This document shows, in pieces, positions 26,655 through 34,854 of a stretch of 36,218 nt of DNA; within the stretch, counting starts at the first letter, position 1, and the number at the start of each line of letters is the position of its first letter. Position numbers and translations under genes: made by a program. The stretch comes from Rhodospirillales bacterium (lineage in GTDB: Bacteria; Pseudomonadota; Alphaproteobacteria; Azospirillales; Azospirillaceae): the NCBI GenBank assembly GCA_003165295.1, contig PLTC01000053.1, positions 518 through 36,735 on the forward strand, read 5' to 3'. The notes under the pieces are model-generated. The model did no database searches. It was not told the DNA's origin and was given only the letters and a program-made list of their open reading frames with translations.

Positions 26655-27793
26655 CCGCCCCGACGTTCCCGGACCTGCCGCTCCTCGACACCCTGTTCGC
26701 CGAGCCCGAACGGTTCGAATTCTTCCAGGCCGTCACCATCCTGGAACGCGCCGCCGCGCAGGCCGGAGGGGCCCGGGTCGGACGCGACGCCGGACCGGGG
26801 CGGGAGGCCGTCCGCTTTCACGCCGAGCAAACCCGCGCCTTTCCCGGCACCGAAATTGCCGAACTGACCCCGGCCGATGGCGACACCCCGCCCGACATGA
26901 CCGTCAGCTTCCTCGGCCTGACCGGGGCCAGCGGCGTCCTGCCGCTGCATTACACCGACGCCGTCATCTTCGAAACCCGCCGTAACGATCTGGCCCTCGG
27001 CCATTTTCTCGACCTGTTCAACCACCGGGCGATCTCCCTGTTCTTTCGCGCCTGGGAAAAGTATCGACTGCCGGCCGCCTACGGCCTGGCCCCGGGCGGC
27101 ACCCTTGGCACGGCGCTCCACCGTGACGATGGCGTGCCGGCACCCTACAATCTGGCCCCCACCGGCACCCTCCAGGGTAACGACGACGATCCGATCACTG
27201 CGGCTCTGTTTGCCCTGATCGGTTTCGGCACGCCCGGACTGCGCCGGCGGCTGGGTTTGAGCGATCAGGGGTTGCTGCGTTATGCCGGCCTGCTGTCCCA
27301 TCGGCCGCGCTCCGCGGCAGGGCTGGAAGCCATGCTCTCCGACGACCTGGAACGGTCGGTGACGGTGGAGCAGTTCCGCGGCAGTTGGGTTGCCGTGCGG
27401 CCCGAGGACCAGACCCGGATGCCCGACCCGGACAACCCCGATGGCCGCTTCTGCCGGTTGGGCATCGACGCCGTGGTCGGAGAACGGGTTTGGGATGTTC
27501 AGGGCGGCTTCCGTCTGCGCCTCGGGCCTCTCGGCTACCGCGACTTTCTGGAGGCGTTGCCCGGGGGCGTCCTGCTGCCGCGGGTGGCCCGGCTGACCCG
27601 GCTCTATGTCGGGCCGGATATGAGCTTCGACCTTCAGGTGATTCTGGCCCGGGAGGAAGTCCCGGTCCTGTGCCTGGGAACCGGTGATGGTCCCGAGGCG
27701 CCCCGGCTGGGCTGGAACACCTGGATCAAGGGTGCCGACTTCACCCGCGATGCCGACGACGCCGTGTTCAGCCTGGACCACTTCGCACCCTGA
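26651..27793 (+). CDS. tssG: TssG, T6SS baseplate protein
   Basis: A 380-residue TssG/ImpH protein. Family marks are the FEFFQAVTILER start, SFLGLTGASGVLPLHYTDAV, LGHFLDLFNHRAISLFFRAWEKYR and the C-terminal YVGPDMSFDLQVILAREEVPVLCLG. I chose the GTG at 26651, whose last two bases overlap the tssF stop (GTGA); an in-frame GTG at 26618 is possible but adds residues that do not look conserved. TssG joins TssF in the baseplate wedge. The stop overlaps an ATG of the methyltransferase frame (TGATG). Confidence 0.94.
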   Translation: MTAPTFPDLPLLDTLFAEPERFEFFQAVTILERAAAQAGGARVGRDAGPGREAVRFHAEQTRAFPGTEIAELTPADGDTPPDMTVSFLGLTGASGVLPLHYTDAVIFETRRNDLALGHFLDLFNHRAISLFFRAWEKYRLPAAYGLAPGGTLGTALHRDDGVPAPYNLAPTGTLQGNDDDPITAALFALIGFGTPGLRRRLGLSDQGLLRYAGLLSHRPRSAAGLEAMLSDDLERSVTVEQFRGSWVAVRPEDQTRMPDPDNPDGRFCRLGIDAVVGERVWDVQGGFRLRLGPLGYRDFLEALPGGVLLPRVARLTRLYVGPDMSFDLQVILAREEVPVLCLGTGDGPEAPRLGWNTWIKGADFTRDADDAVFSLDHFAP

Positions 27794-27819
27794 TGGACCC
27801 GTCATCGGAGGACCTCGTC

Positions 27820-29388
27820 ATGACCGGATGGACCGGCGGCTACGTCTCGGACATCGAATACTCGGCCGGTTTCTACGGCCAGCAGGCGCCCGCGGCGCTC
27901 GATCTGGCCTGCCTCGTGAACGGCGTCGAACCGCCGGACACCTCCGATGGCTTCGACTGGCTGGAATTGGGCTGCGGTCAGGGCTTCACCGCCGCCCTGC
28001 TGGCGGCGGCCAATCCTCACGGCCGCTTCGCCGCCACCGACTTCAACCCGGCCCACATCGCCCGCGCCCGCGACCTCGCCCGCCGGGTCCGGCTGCCCAA
28101 CCTGACCCTGCACGAAGCGGCGTTTCAGGAGCTGGCCGACGACTATGCCGGACGACCGCCCGCCTTCGACTTCATTACCCTGCACGGGGTCTACAGCTGG
28201 GTCAGCCCGGAAAACCGGCAGGCGATCGTGCGGCTGATCGCCCGGGCCTTGCGCCCGGGCGGCGTGGTTTATGTCACCTATAATGCCATGCCCGGTTGGT
28301 CCCCGCTGCTGCCGCTCCAGCACTGGCTGCATGAACTGTCGCTCCTCAGCCCCGAACGCAGCGACCGCCGGATCGTCCAGGCGCTGGACTTCGCCGGCCG
28401 GATGGCCGCCGCCGGAGCGGGCGCGCTCAACCCGGGAGAGGCGCTCGACCATCTGATCGGTCTTGCGAACCGGGGCGAGGCCACCTACCTCGCCCACGAA
28501 TACCTGAATGCCGCCTGGACCCCGCTGTTCCACGGCGAGGTCGCCCGGGCCATGGCCGGCGCCAAGCTCGACTATGTCGGTTCGGCCAACCTGCTCGACG
28601 CCTTTCCCGATCTGTCGTTCAACGCCGAACAGCGGGCCTTGCTCGCCGAGCTGCCGGCCGGCGAGGCCCGCGAGACCGCCCGGGACCTGTTCGTCAACCG
28701 CCGCTTCCGGGCCGACCTCTATGTCCGCGGTCTGCGCCGGCTAAGCGGTGCCGGGCGGGAGGCCCGGCTGCGCCGGACCCGGCTGGCTCTGATCGTTCCC
28801 CGGGAGCAGGCGCAGACCCGGCTGACCGTACCCCTGGGTCAGGCGGATCTCGACCCGGCCACCTACCACCCGATCCTGGACGCTCTGGCCATAGGTCCAC
28901 AACTCATTGGCGATCTGCTGACCCTGCCCGGCCTCGCCGGCCGCACCCGGACCGACGCGGTGGAGCTTGCCGGCATGCTTACCGGCTCCGACCAGACCCG
29001 ACCGGTCCCGAACCGGGTGATCGACCCCGAGCCCGCGGGCCGCTTCAACCGCATCCTGGCCCAGGACGCCCTCGACGCCCCCACCAACCGCCGGCTGGCC
29101 CTCGCGGTGCCGGCTCTCGGCACCGGATTGGACGCCGACACCATCGATTTCGCGGCCTACGGCGCTCTGCTCGAAACCGCCACCCCCGATCCCGACGCCC
29201 TGGCCCGCGCCCTGTGGGCGCCCATCGCCGCCCGCGGCGAAAAGCTGATCGAAAACGGCGTCCCGGTGGAGGGCGACGCCGCCAACCTGCGGGTGATGCA
29301 GGAAAGGGTGGTGACGGCGATGGAAAAATTACGACATGTCGGATGGCTGTTTCCGTCACCCGGCTGGTTATCATCGCATCGGGCGTGA
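27820..29388 (+). CDS. SAM-dependent methyltransferase with regulatory domain (protein-lysine methyltransferase-like)
   Basis: A 522-residue class I methyltransferase. The SAM site is LELGCGQG (48-55), with an ATDFNPAHIARA strand-turn (about 71-82). The block FDFITLHGVYSWVSPENRQ and the segment GGVVYVTYNAMPGWSPLLPL are hallmarks of methyltransferases carrying the methyltransferase regulatory domain; the rickettsial protein-lysine methyltransferases PKMT1/PKMT2 have the same layout. The C-terminal ~280 residues form the family's helical region. The ATG at 27820 has GGAGG eight bases upstream; an ATG at 27793 overlapping the tssG stop is the alternative. It is encoded between T6SS core genes on one transcript. 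The substrate is unknown: a T6SS component, a surface protein, or a target-cell protein if it is itself secreted. I see no signal peptide. Confidence 0.85.
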   Translation: MTGWTGGYVSDIEYSAGFYGQQAPAALDLACLVNGVEPPDTSDGFDWLELGCGQGFTAALLAAANPHGRFAATDFNPAHIARARDLARRVRLPNLTLHEAAFQELADDYAGRPPAFDFITLHGVYSWVSPENRQAIVRLIARALRPGGVVYVTYNAMPGWSPLLPLQHWLHELSLLSPERSDRRIVQALDFAGRMAAAGAGALNPGEALDHLIGLANRGEATYLAHEYLNAAWTPLFHGEVARAMAGAKLDYVGSANLLDAFPDLSFNAEQRALLAELPAGEARETARDLFVNRRFRADLYVRGLRRLSGAGREARLRRTRLALIVPREQAQTRLTVPLGQADLDPATYHPILDALAIGPQLIGDLLTLPGLAGRTRTDAVELAGMLTGSDQTRPVPNRVIDPEPAGRFNRILAQDALDAPTNRRLALAVPALGTGLDADTIDFAAYGALLETATPDPDALARALWAPIAARGEKLIENGVPVEGDAANLRVMQERVVTAMEKLRHVGWLFPSPGWLSSHRA

Positions 29389-29415
29389 GCAAAACAACTT
29401 GATATGGAGACAGTT

Positions 29416-30078
29416 ATGGCCGACAGCATACCGCTATCGCCGACCACCGGCGGAATTTGCATAACCTCTGCCGCACTTGCGGTTGGAGATATTATCGTTA
29501 GCACCACAAATAAAATATCTTCGTCTTTGGTACGAGCCGCGACGGCAGGGGACGTCAGCCATGCCGCCGTTTACATCGACACCAAGACTAATATGGTCAT
29601 TGAAGCGGTCCCAGATGAAGACGGTAAGCCAGGTGGGGTAATAAAAAAAGGGCTTGACGCCTCACTAAAGTTATCAAATTTAGCGGTTGCCTATCGCTAC
29701 CCCGGACTTACCGATGCTCAGAAAAGTAAAGTGGTATCATTTCTTACGAATGCGCGTGGTTCATCATACAATTATGACGGTACAATTTGCGCAATAAGCC
29801 CAATAACAATTGGTAGTCTTAATATTGTTGGTTTGCTGACGCTTGATATGCCAAGAGTAACAACGGCCATTATATACACTGATGCGATGTATTTAAGTGG
29901 GTGCCATACACCGGGATCGGGAAGGACAAAGTTTTTTTGCAGTCAGTTGGTCATACTGGCTTACGAAGCGGCTGGCATTCGGCTAACACCTAAATCTAGC
30001 TATAGAATATCACCACAAGACTTTGTTAACATCTACGATGGCGGAAAATTAACTTATGTCGGACACCTCATCGGTTAG
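29416..30078 (+). CDS. Permuted papain/NlpC-P60-like hydrolase, candidate T6SS effector
   Basis: A 220-residue protein with permuted catalytic order: GDVSHAAVYID (His49), VIEAV (Glu63) and, near the C-terminus, FFCSQLVILAYEAAG (Cys175). That is the arrangement of permuted papain-fold proteins of the YiiX/YaeF type in the NlpC/P60 group, several of which hydrolyse peptidoglycan peptides or acyl groups. A hydrophobic stretch covers residues 125-144, and no signal peptide is visible. Base composition is clearly more AT-rich than the neighbours and codons such as ATA and TTA are common, suggesting recent acquisition. GGAGA five bases before the ATG at 29416 fixes the start; ATG 29404 is the alternative. 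It lies 27 bases after the methyltransferase gene and 30 before tssA, leaving no room for an immunity gene. The effector role is inferred from its position. Confidence 0.75.
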   Translation: MADSIPLSPTTGGICITSAALAVGDIIVSTTNKISSSLVRAATAGDVSHAAVYIDTKTNMVIEAVPDEDGKPGGVIKKGLDASLKLSNLAVAYRYPGLTDAQKSKVVSFLTNARGSSYNYDGTICAISPITIGSLNIVGLLTLDMPRVTTAIIYTDAMYLSGCHTPGSGRTKFFCSQLVILAYEAAGIRLTPKSSYRISPQDFVNIYDGGKLTYVGHLIG

Positions 30079-30108
30079 CAATGCCTGGTAACTTTAGAGG
30101 TTTTATCA

Positions 30109-31287
30109 ATGCCCACCCCCGACATCCTGCCCTTCACGACCCTCCTCGCCCCGATCACCACCGAGACTCCGACCGGCGACAATCCGCGGAAATCGTCCGA
30201 ATTGTTCCGAAAGTTCGATGCGATCCGCAATGCCTTCTCGTCCGCCGACGTGGCCGAACGGCAGGAGGCCAGGGGGTTCGCGGAACAGCCAAACTCCGAC
30301 GACAAGCCGTCGAAGCCGCCGGTGACGCCGGCCAAATTATGGGAGCCGGTGATCGCCCCGACCATCGAACTGCTGGCCACCCACACCAAAGACCTTGAAG
30401 TGGCCAACTGGCTGGTGCAGGCGCTGGTCCGGGTCGAGGGATTGCGCGGGATCCGCGATGGGCTGAAACTGATCGCCGAACTGTGTGAACGCTACTGGGA
30501 CGGACTCCATCCCCTACCCGGTTCCGATGACGAGGACCTTGAGCCCGGTGAGAAACCGGAAGACCAGCGATTTCCGCTCTTCGAGCGACTCCAGACCCAA
30601 CCCATCCTCACCACGCTGCGGCTGACGCCGATTACCGGCAAGAAAGGCGGCGGACCGTTCTCTTATTCCGATTACGCCAATGCCGGGTTACTGGAGCTTA
30701 CCACCGGCAGCAAGTATCTTGACGAGAGCGCAGCCGAGGCCCGCCGCCAGCTTGGTCGGGAACGAAAGGCTAATATCACGGCGACCGCGACAGAAACCGG
30801 TGCCGATTTCTATATTGCGCTACTCGAAGACATGGCCCTCGCCAGCCAACACATGGGCCGGATCGACAGCCTGGTGATGGAAAAGACCGGCGGCGGTCTC
30901 GCCCTGGGCAATCTGAGAGAGGTGCTGGACGAAATCACCCGGGCGGTTCGAAACATCAGCCGCGGGATCATACCCGAAGCCCCAGAGCCGGCAACCGCGT
31001 CCAAGGACGCCGACGGGGTCGCCGGGGTTTCCAGCGGCGGCGGCTTCCGCGCCTCTGGAACCAATGCCGGTCAGGACCGGGAAAATGCCCTGCGCTGCCT
31101 CGCCCAAATCGCCGCTTTTTTCAAGGCCACCGAACCGCACTCACCGATCGGCTACAGCCTCGATACCGTGATCGCCCGCGCCCGCATGCCGCTGCCCGCC
31201 CTGCTGGAGGACCTGCTGTCCGACACCACCGCCCGCGACACCTTCCTGACCACGGCGGGCATCCGCCTGCCGGCACCCAAAGCCTGA
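30109..31287 (+). CDS. tssA: TssA, T6SS assembly protein
   Basis: A 392-residue TssA/ImpA protein. The N-terminal ImpA domain opens with LLAPITTETPTGDNPRKS and includes DLEVANWLVQALVRVEGLRGIRDGLKLIAELCERYWDGLHP, which is diagnostic. The C-terminus has FFKATEPHSPIGYSLDTVIARARMPLPALLEDLL. TssA docks at the baseplate and directs growth of the tail tube and sheath. AGAGG eight bases before the ATG is a good ribosome binding site. It is the last gene of the plus-strand T6SS operon, and its composition is back to the GC-rich norm after the effector candidate. Confidence 0.94.
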   Translation: MPTPDILPFTTLLAPITTETPTGDNPRKSSELFRKFDAIRNAFSSADVAERQEARGFAEQPNSDDKPSKPPVTPAKLWEPVIAPTIELLATHTKDLEVANWLVQALVRVEGLRGIRDGLKLIAELCERYWDGLHPLPGSDDEDLEPGEKPEDQRFPLFERLQTQPILTTLRLTPITGKKGGGPFSYSDYANAGLLELTTGSKYLDESAAEARRQLGRERKANITATATETGADFYIALLEDMALASQHMGRIDSLVMEKTGGGLALGNLREVLDEITRAVRNISRGIIPEAPEPATASKDADGVAGVSSGGGFRASGTNAGQDRENALRCLAQIAAFFKATEPHSPIGYSLDTVIARARMPLPALLEDLLSDTTARDTFLTTAGIRLPAPKA

Positions 31288-31423
31288 GGCACCGGCAGCC
31301 GGCCAACAACACCGCCAAACACTACCGGTGCCGGGCCAGGCGGGTCCCGGCCCGCAGGTGATCGCGGGATAAGGGGTGGGCTGCCCCGAGGACGGGTCAA
31401 TGAATGCCGGTGGTTGCCGGCAC
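31288..31423. terminator. Inverted repeats between converging tssA and recQ
   Basis: The gap between the two converging genes has an 8-bp inverted repeat, GGCACCGG at 31288-31295 with CCGGTGCC at 31325-31332, starting directly after the tssA stop. A further GGGCC/GGCCC pair follows shortly. There is no T tract. It probably ends the T6SS operon transcript, but this is inferred from position. Confidence 0.35.
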
Positions 31424-33313
31424 TTACCGCCCTTCCAGCCTGCGGAGCGCCGCCAGAAACATCTCGGCATAGCGTTCCAGCTTGCTGCCGCCGACCCCGG
31501 ACAGCTCGGCAAAGCCGGCGCGGTCGGTCGGGCGCCTGGCGGCCATTTCCCTGAGCGTGCTGTCGTGAAAGATGACATAAGCCGGCACCCCCTGTTCCCG
31601 GGCCAGTTCGGCGCGCACCGCACGCAGCCCCTCGAACAGTTCGGCATCGGCTTCCTTGATGGCGGCCGACGGCACGGCGGCGGCGATTTCGGCCATTCCC
31701 CGCGGACGCCGCTCGCGGTCGCCGCGAAGCGCCCGGGTGGTCGCGGCCTGGGGATCGCGGCGCAGGGACAACGGCTGCTGCCCCTTCATCACCGGCCAGG
31801 CCGCTTCGGTCAACCGGAAGCCGTGAGTCTCGGAATCGACGCTGACCAGCCCGAGGGCGATCAACTGACGGTAGAGCCCCTGCCATTCCCGCTTGGAGCG
31901 CGCCGCCCCGACCCCAAAGGTCTTGATCCGGTCGTGGCCGAACCGCAGCACCTTTTCCCCGGCCTCGCCACGCAACACGTCGATCAGGTGACCGGCACCG
32001 AAACGCTGGCCGGTGCGATAGATGGCGGCAAGGGCCATCTGCGCCGGCACCGAGGCATCCCACATGGCCACCGGGTCCAGGCAGGTGTCGCAGTTGCCGC
32101 ACGGCTCGGCCAGGGTTTCACCGAAGTAGCCGAGCAGGGTCTGGCGGCGGCAGCGCGGCGTCTCGCAATAGCCGAGCAGCGCCTCCAGTTTGGCCCGCTC
32201 CGCATGCTTGTGGGCGTCCGAGGCCGGCGAGGCGTCAAGCAACTGGCGCAGCACCACCACATCGGCCATGCCGTAGGCCATCCAGGCATCGGCCGGCGTC
32301 CCGTCACGGCCGGCCCGGCCGGTTTCCTGATAATAGGCTTCCAGAGACTTGGGCAGGTCCAGATGGGCCACAAAGCGGACGTCGGGCTTGTCGATCCCCA
32401 TGCCGAAGGCAATGGTCGCCACCATCACCACCCCCTCGGCACGCAGAAAGCGGTCCTGGTGGGCCACCCGGGTCGCGGCGGGCAGGCCGGCATGGTAGGG
32501 CAGCGCCGCGCGCCCCTGCCCGGCCAGCCAGGCCGCGGTGTCATCCACCTTGTTGCGCGACATGCAGTAGACGATGCCGGCATCACCGGGATGGCGATCG
32601 CGCAGAAAGGTCAGAAGCTGCTGGCGCGGGTTATCCTTGACCGTGACCCGATAGGTGATGTTCGGCCGGTCGAAGCTGGTGATGAACACCCGCGCCTGTT
32701 CCAGCCCCAGTTGCCGGATGATGTCGGCCCTGGTTCTTTGATCGGCGGTGGCGGTGAGCGCCAGCCTCGGCACCGCGGGATAACGCTCGTGGAGCAGGGA
32801 CAATTGCAGGTATTCGGGACGAAAATCATGCCCCCACTGCGAAACGCAATGGGCCTCGTCAAGGGCAAACAGCGCCAGTTGTGACCGGTCGAACAGATCC
32901 AGGCAGCGCGACGTCACCAGCCGCTCGGGCGCGACATAGAGCAGATCGAGCGCCCCGGCGGCCACCGCCCGCTCGATGCCCTCGGCCTCACGCCAGTCCA
33001 CCGTCGAGTTGAGACAGGCGGCACGCACGCCAAGCTGGCGCAGAGATTCAACCTGATCTCGCATCAGGGCAATCAGCGGCGAAACCACCACCGCCACCCC
33101 CGACCGCACCAGAGCCGGAATCTGGTAGCACAAGGACTTGCCGCCACCGGTGGGCATCAGCACCAGGGCATCGCCGCCCGCCACCACATGGGAAATAATG
33201 TCGGCCTGGGGACCCCGGAACTCGTGAAAGCCGAACACCGAACGCAACACCGCCCGCGCCCGCCCCTCGGCCCCATCCGCCGTCTCCGGTAGTCTCGTCT
33301 GCGCCCCGCCCAC
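31424..33313 (-). CDS. recQ: ATP-dependent DNA helicase RecQ
   Basis: A RecQ of 629 residues from the chosen start. Motif I is PTGGGKS (54-60) and motif II DEAH (152-155), followed by the RecQ aromatic-rich loop ([13 protein letters not shown]). Motif VI is in [12 protein letters not shown]. The zinc-binding RQC part shows CETPRCRR and CGNCDTC, and a C-terminal HRDC domain ends the protein. RecQ unwinds DNA 3' to 5' in recombination and fork repair. I chose the GTG at 33313, five bases after GGGAG, because it gives the usual RecQ length. The frame stays open to 33430, but that extra N-terminus is Arg/Gly-rich and unlike RecQ. The gene converges with tssA and marks the edge of the T6SS locus. 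Confidence 0.94.
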   Translation of the reverse strand: MGGAQTRLPETADGAEGRARAVLRSVFGFHEFRGPQADIISHVVAGGDALVLMPTGGGKSLCYQIPALVRSGVAVVVSPLIALMRDQVESLRQLGVRAACLNSTVDWREAEGIERAVAAGALDLLYVAPERLVTSRCLDLFDRSQLALFALDEAHCVSQWGHDFRPEYLQLSLLHERYPAVPRLALTATADQRTRADIIRQLGLEQARVFITSFDRPNITYRVTVKDNPRQQLLTFLRDRHPGDAGIVYCMSRNKVDDTAAWLAGQGRAALPYHAGLPAATRVAHQDRFLRAEGVVMVATIAFGMGIDKPDVRFVAHLDLPKSLEAYYQETGRAGRDGTPADAWMAYGMADVVVLRQLLDASPASDAHKHAERAKLEALLGYCETPRCRRQTLLGYFGETLAEPCGNCDTCLDPVAMWDASVPAQMALAAIYRTGQRFGAGHLIDVLRGEAGEKVLRFGHDRIKTFGVGAARSKREWQGLYRQLIALGLVSVDSETHGFRLTEAAWPVMKGQQPLSLRRDPQAATTRALRGDRERRPRGMAEIAAAVPSAAIKEADAELFEGLRAVRAELAREQGVPAYVIFHDSTLREMAARRPTDRAGFAELSGVGGSKLERYAEMFLAALRRLEGR

Positions 33314-33626
33314 CCCGCACTCCCGCTCCGTACCCCGGCCCCGGTGGCCCGATCGCTTTCCCGCCCTGGTCCGCCGGAACGCCGCAATCCCGGAACATCG
33401 CAACCGCTTGACCGCACCCGGCCTTTGCATACCACATTTTCCCCCGGACCCAAGCCCCCGGTCTTTGGCGGATTCGGGGCGCGGCGAAGGCGGGCTCCGG
33501 GACCACCTTGAAACACGGGCCGGCGCGGCCGGCGTATCACCAAAAAGCCTGACTCACCGGCACCGAAGCACGCTTCCGGGAACAAGGGACTTTGCTGGAA
33601 CGCTCCGGCCGCGTAAAGTTGCCGCC
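33314..33626. other. Gene-free divergent region between recQ and the SDR gene
   Basis: About 310 bases separating two divergent starts. If recQ began at its longer frame (33430), part of this would be coding, but the sequence there looks like GC-rich filler. The right end holds the candidate SDR promoter. I see no other element. Confidence 0.4.
33592..33619 (+). promoter_or_regulatory. Candidate promoter of the SDR gene, possibly giving a leaderless message
   Basis: TTGCTG (33592-33597) and TAAAGT (33614-33619) are 16 bases apart. They resemble the TTGCCT / TAAAGT pair before the PAAR gene. Transcription starting about seven bases after the -10 would begin at or next to the ATG at 33627, and no Shine-Dalgarno-like sequence precedes that codon. 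Both boxes match consensus only partly. Confidence 0.35.
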
Positions 33627-34397
33627 ATGGTCGCGATCGAACCCAAAACCGCCCTGGTCACCGGTGCCGCCCGGCGCATCGGCCGGGCCATCGCCCTTGA
33701 TCTTGCCGCCCATGGCTGGGCGGTGGCGGTCCACTGCCACCGGTCGCTGGACGACGGCGAAGCGGTGGTGGCCGAGATCATCGCCGGCGGCGGCCGGGCG
33801 GCGCTGGTGGTGGCGGATCTGGCCCGGGAGGACGAGGTCACGGCGTTGTTGCCACAGGCCACCCGCGCCCTCGGCCCGCTCACCGCGCTGATCAACAATG
33901 CCAGCCTGTTCGAGGACGACCGGGTCGGCAACGTAACACGGTCAAGTTGGGATGGCCACCTTGAGACCAATCTGCGGGCGCCGCTGGTCCTGACCCAGAC
34001 CTTCGCCCGACAACTGCCGGCCGGCGGCCACGGCGCCGTGGTCAACATTCTCGACCAGCGGGTCTGGAATCTGACGCCGTATTTCCTGTCCTACACGGTC
34101 AGCAAATCGGCACTGTGGACGCTGACCCGGACCCTGGCCATGGCACTGGCGCCGCACATCCGGGTCAACGCCATCGGCCCCGGCCCGACCCTCAGGAGCG
34201 AGCGCCAGACCGAAGAGCATTTCCAGGCCCAATGCCAGCGGCAGCCGCTCCATCGTGGCACCACCCCCGCGGAAATCTGCGCCTGCCTGCGCTTCATCCT
34301 CGATGCGCCGGCCCTCACCGGGCAGATGATCGCCCTTGACGGCGGCGAGCATTTAGGCTGGGCGCAGCCCGCCACCGGCTTCGTACCGATCGAATAG
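33627..34397 (+). CDS. SDR-family oxidoreductase, pteridine-reductase-like
   Basis: A 256-residue classical short-chain dehydrogenase/reductase. The Rossmann glycine motif is TGAARRIG (12-19), followed by NNAS (90-93) and the active-site Tyr156-x3-Lys160 (YTVSK). Where most SDRs have Ser, this has Asp143 thirteen residues before the Tyr. That spacing and the ARRIG motif are those of pteridine reductases (PTR1, FolM), NADPH enzymes that reduce dihydropterins or dihydrofolate. The start ATG at 33627 places the glycine motif at the usual distance; longer frames upstream are not SDR-like. It is in the same direction as uvrC, 457 bases ahead of it. Substrate assignment is inferred from motifs only. 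Confidence 0.85.
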   Translation: MVAIEPKTALVTGAARRIGRAIALDLAAHGWAVAVHCHRSLDDGEAVVAEIIAGGGRAALVVADLAREDEVTALLPQATRALGPLTALINNASLFEDDRVGNVTRSSWDGHLETNLRAPLVLTQTFARQLPAGGHGAVVNILDQRVWNLTPYFLSYTVSKSALWTLTRTLAMALAPHIRVNAIGPGPTLRSERQTEEHFQAQCQRQPLHRGTTPAEICACLRFILDAPALTGQMIALDGGEHLGWAQPATGFVPIE

Positions 34398-34854
34398 CGC
34401 GCCGGTTCCAGGCCAATAATCATGGACGGATTGACCGCTCTTCATCGGGCCGCGGCACAAGGCCCGGCATGGCCTGCACCGTTCTGTCACCTTTGAGTTG
34501 TTCACAGGGTCAAGGGACGGCGCCGATTCGCGCCCGATCGGGGTCCGCCCCCGCCCGCGGCCGGGGTGGGCCGCCCCTGACATCTTCTTGACAAATAATT
34601 TTGTGCGTCATTTCAAGCCTCTGACTATGCTGCCGTTATTTTGGGCAAAGCCGTGGAAGTCAACGGAACCCGTGAGTCGCACCCGGTCACCGGCGGGTTA
34701 TCCAGAGACTTATCCACAGGTTCCGGGGATAGTTTGAAGAATCTTTGCGATGGAAGGGGTTAACCCGAAGGAAGGGGGAATCCTGCCGCTTGCGGGGCCG
34801 GAACGCGCCGTCTGCGGTTGACCGGCGGCGGGTCCACCGGCGAGACTCGGGCCT
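34398..34854. other. Long gene-free region between the SDR gene and uvrC
   Basis: 457 bases with no credible gene. The left half is GC-rich with inverted repeats. An AT-rich stretch follows (about 34583-34616) that includes a perfect TTGACA (34588-34593) but no clear -10 at the right distance. To its right are two DnaA-box-like nonamers (listed separately) and a GGGTTAACCC palindrome (34757-34766). It is unusually long for this compact neighbourhood and probably holds the uvrC promoter. Confidence 0.45.
34698..34718 (+). promoter_or_regulatory. Pair of DnaA-box-like sequences
   Basis: TTATCCAGA (34698-34706) and TTATCCACA (34710-34718) lie in direct orientation 12 bases apart, start to start. 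The second is an exact match to the bacterial DnaA box and the first has one mismatch. A weaker relative, TTGTTCACA, lies at 34498-34506. The function is unknown: DnaA-dependent control of uvrC, a DnaA titration site, or chance. Confidence 0.45.

Noticed and set aside
29416-30078. The AT-rich gene as part of an insertion sequence or prophage
   Set aside because: No transposase, terminal inverted repeats or target duplications are visible around it; only the single gene differs in composition.
33314-33430. A longer RecQ N-terminus from the ORF start at 33430
   Set aside because: The extra 39 residues are Arg/Gly-rich and unlike RecQ. A GTG at 33313 with GGGAG upstream gives the normal length.
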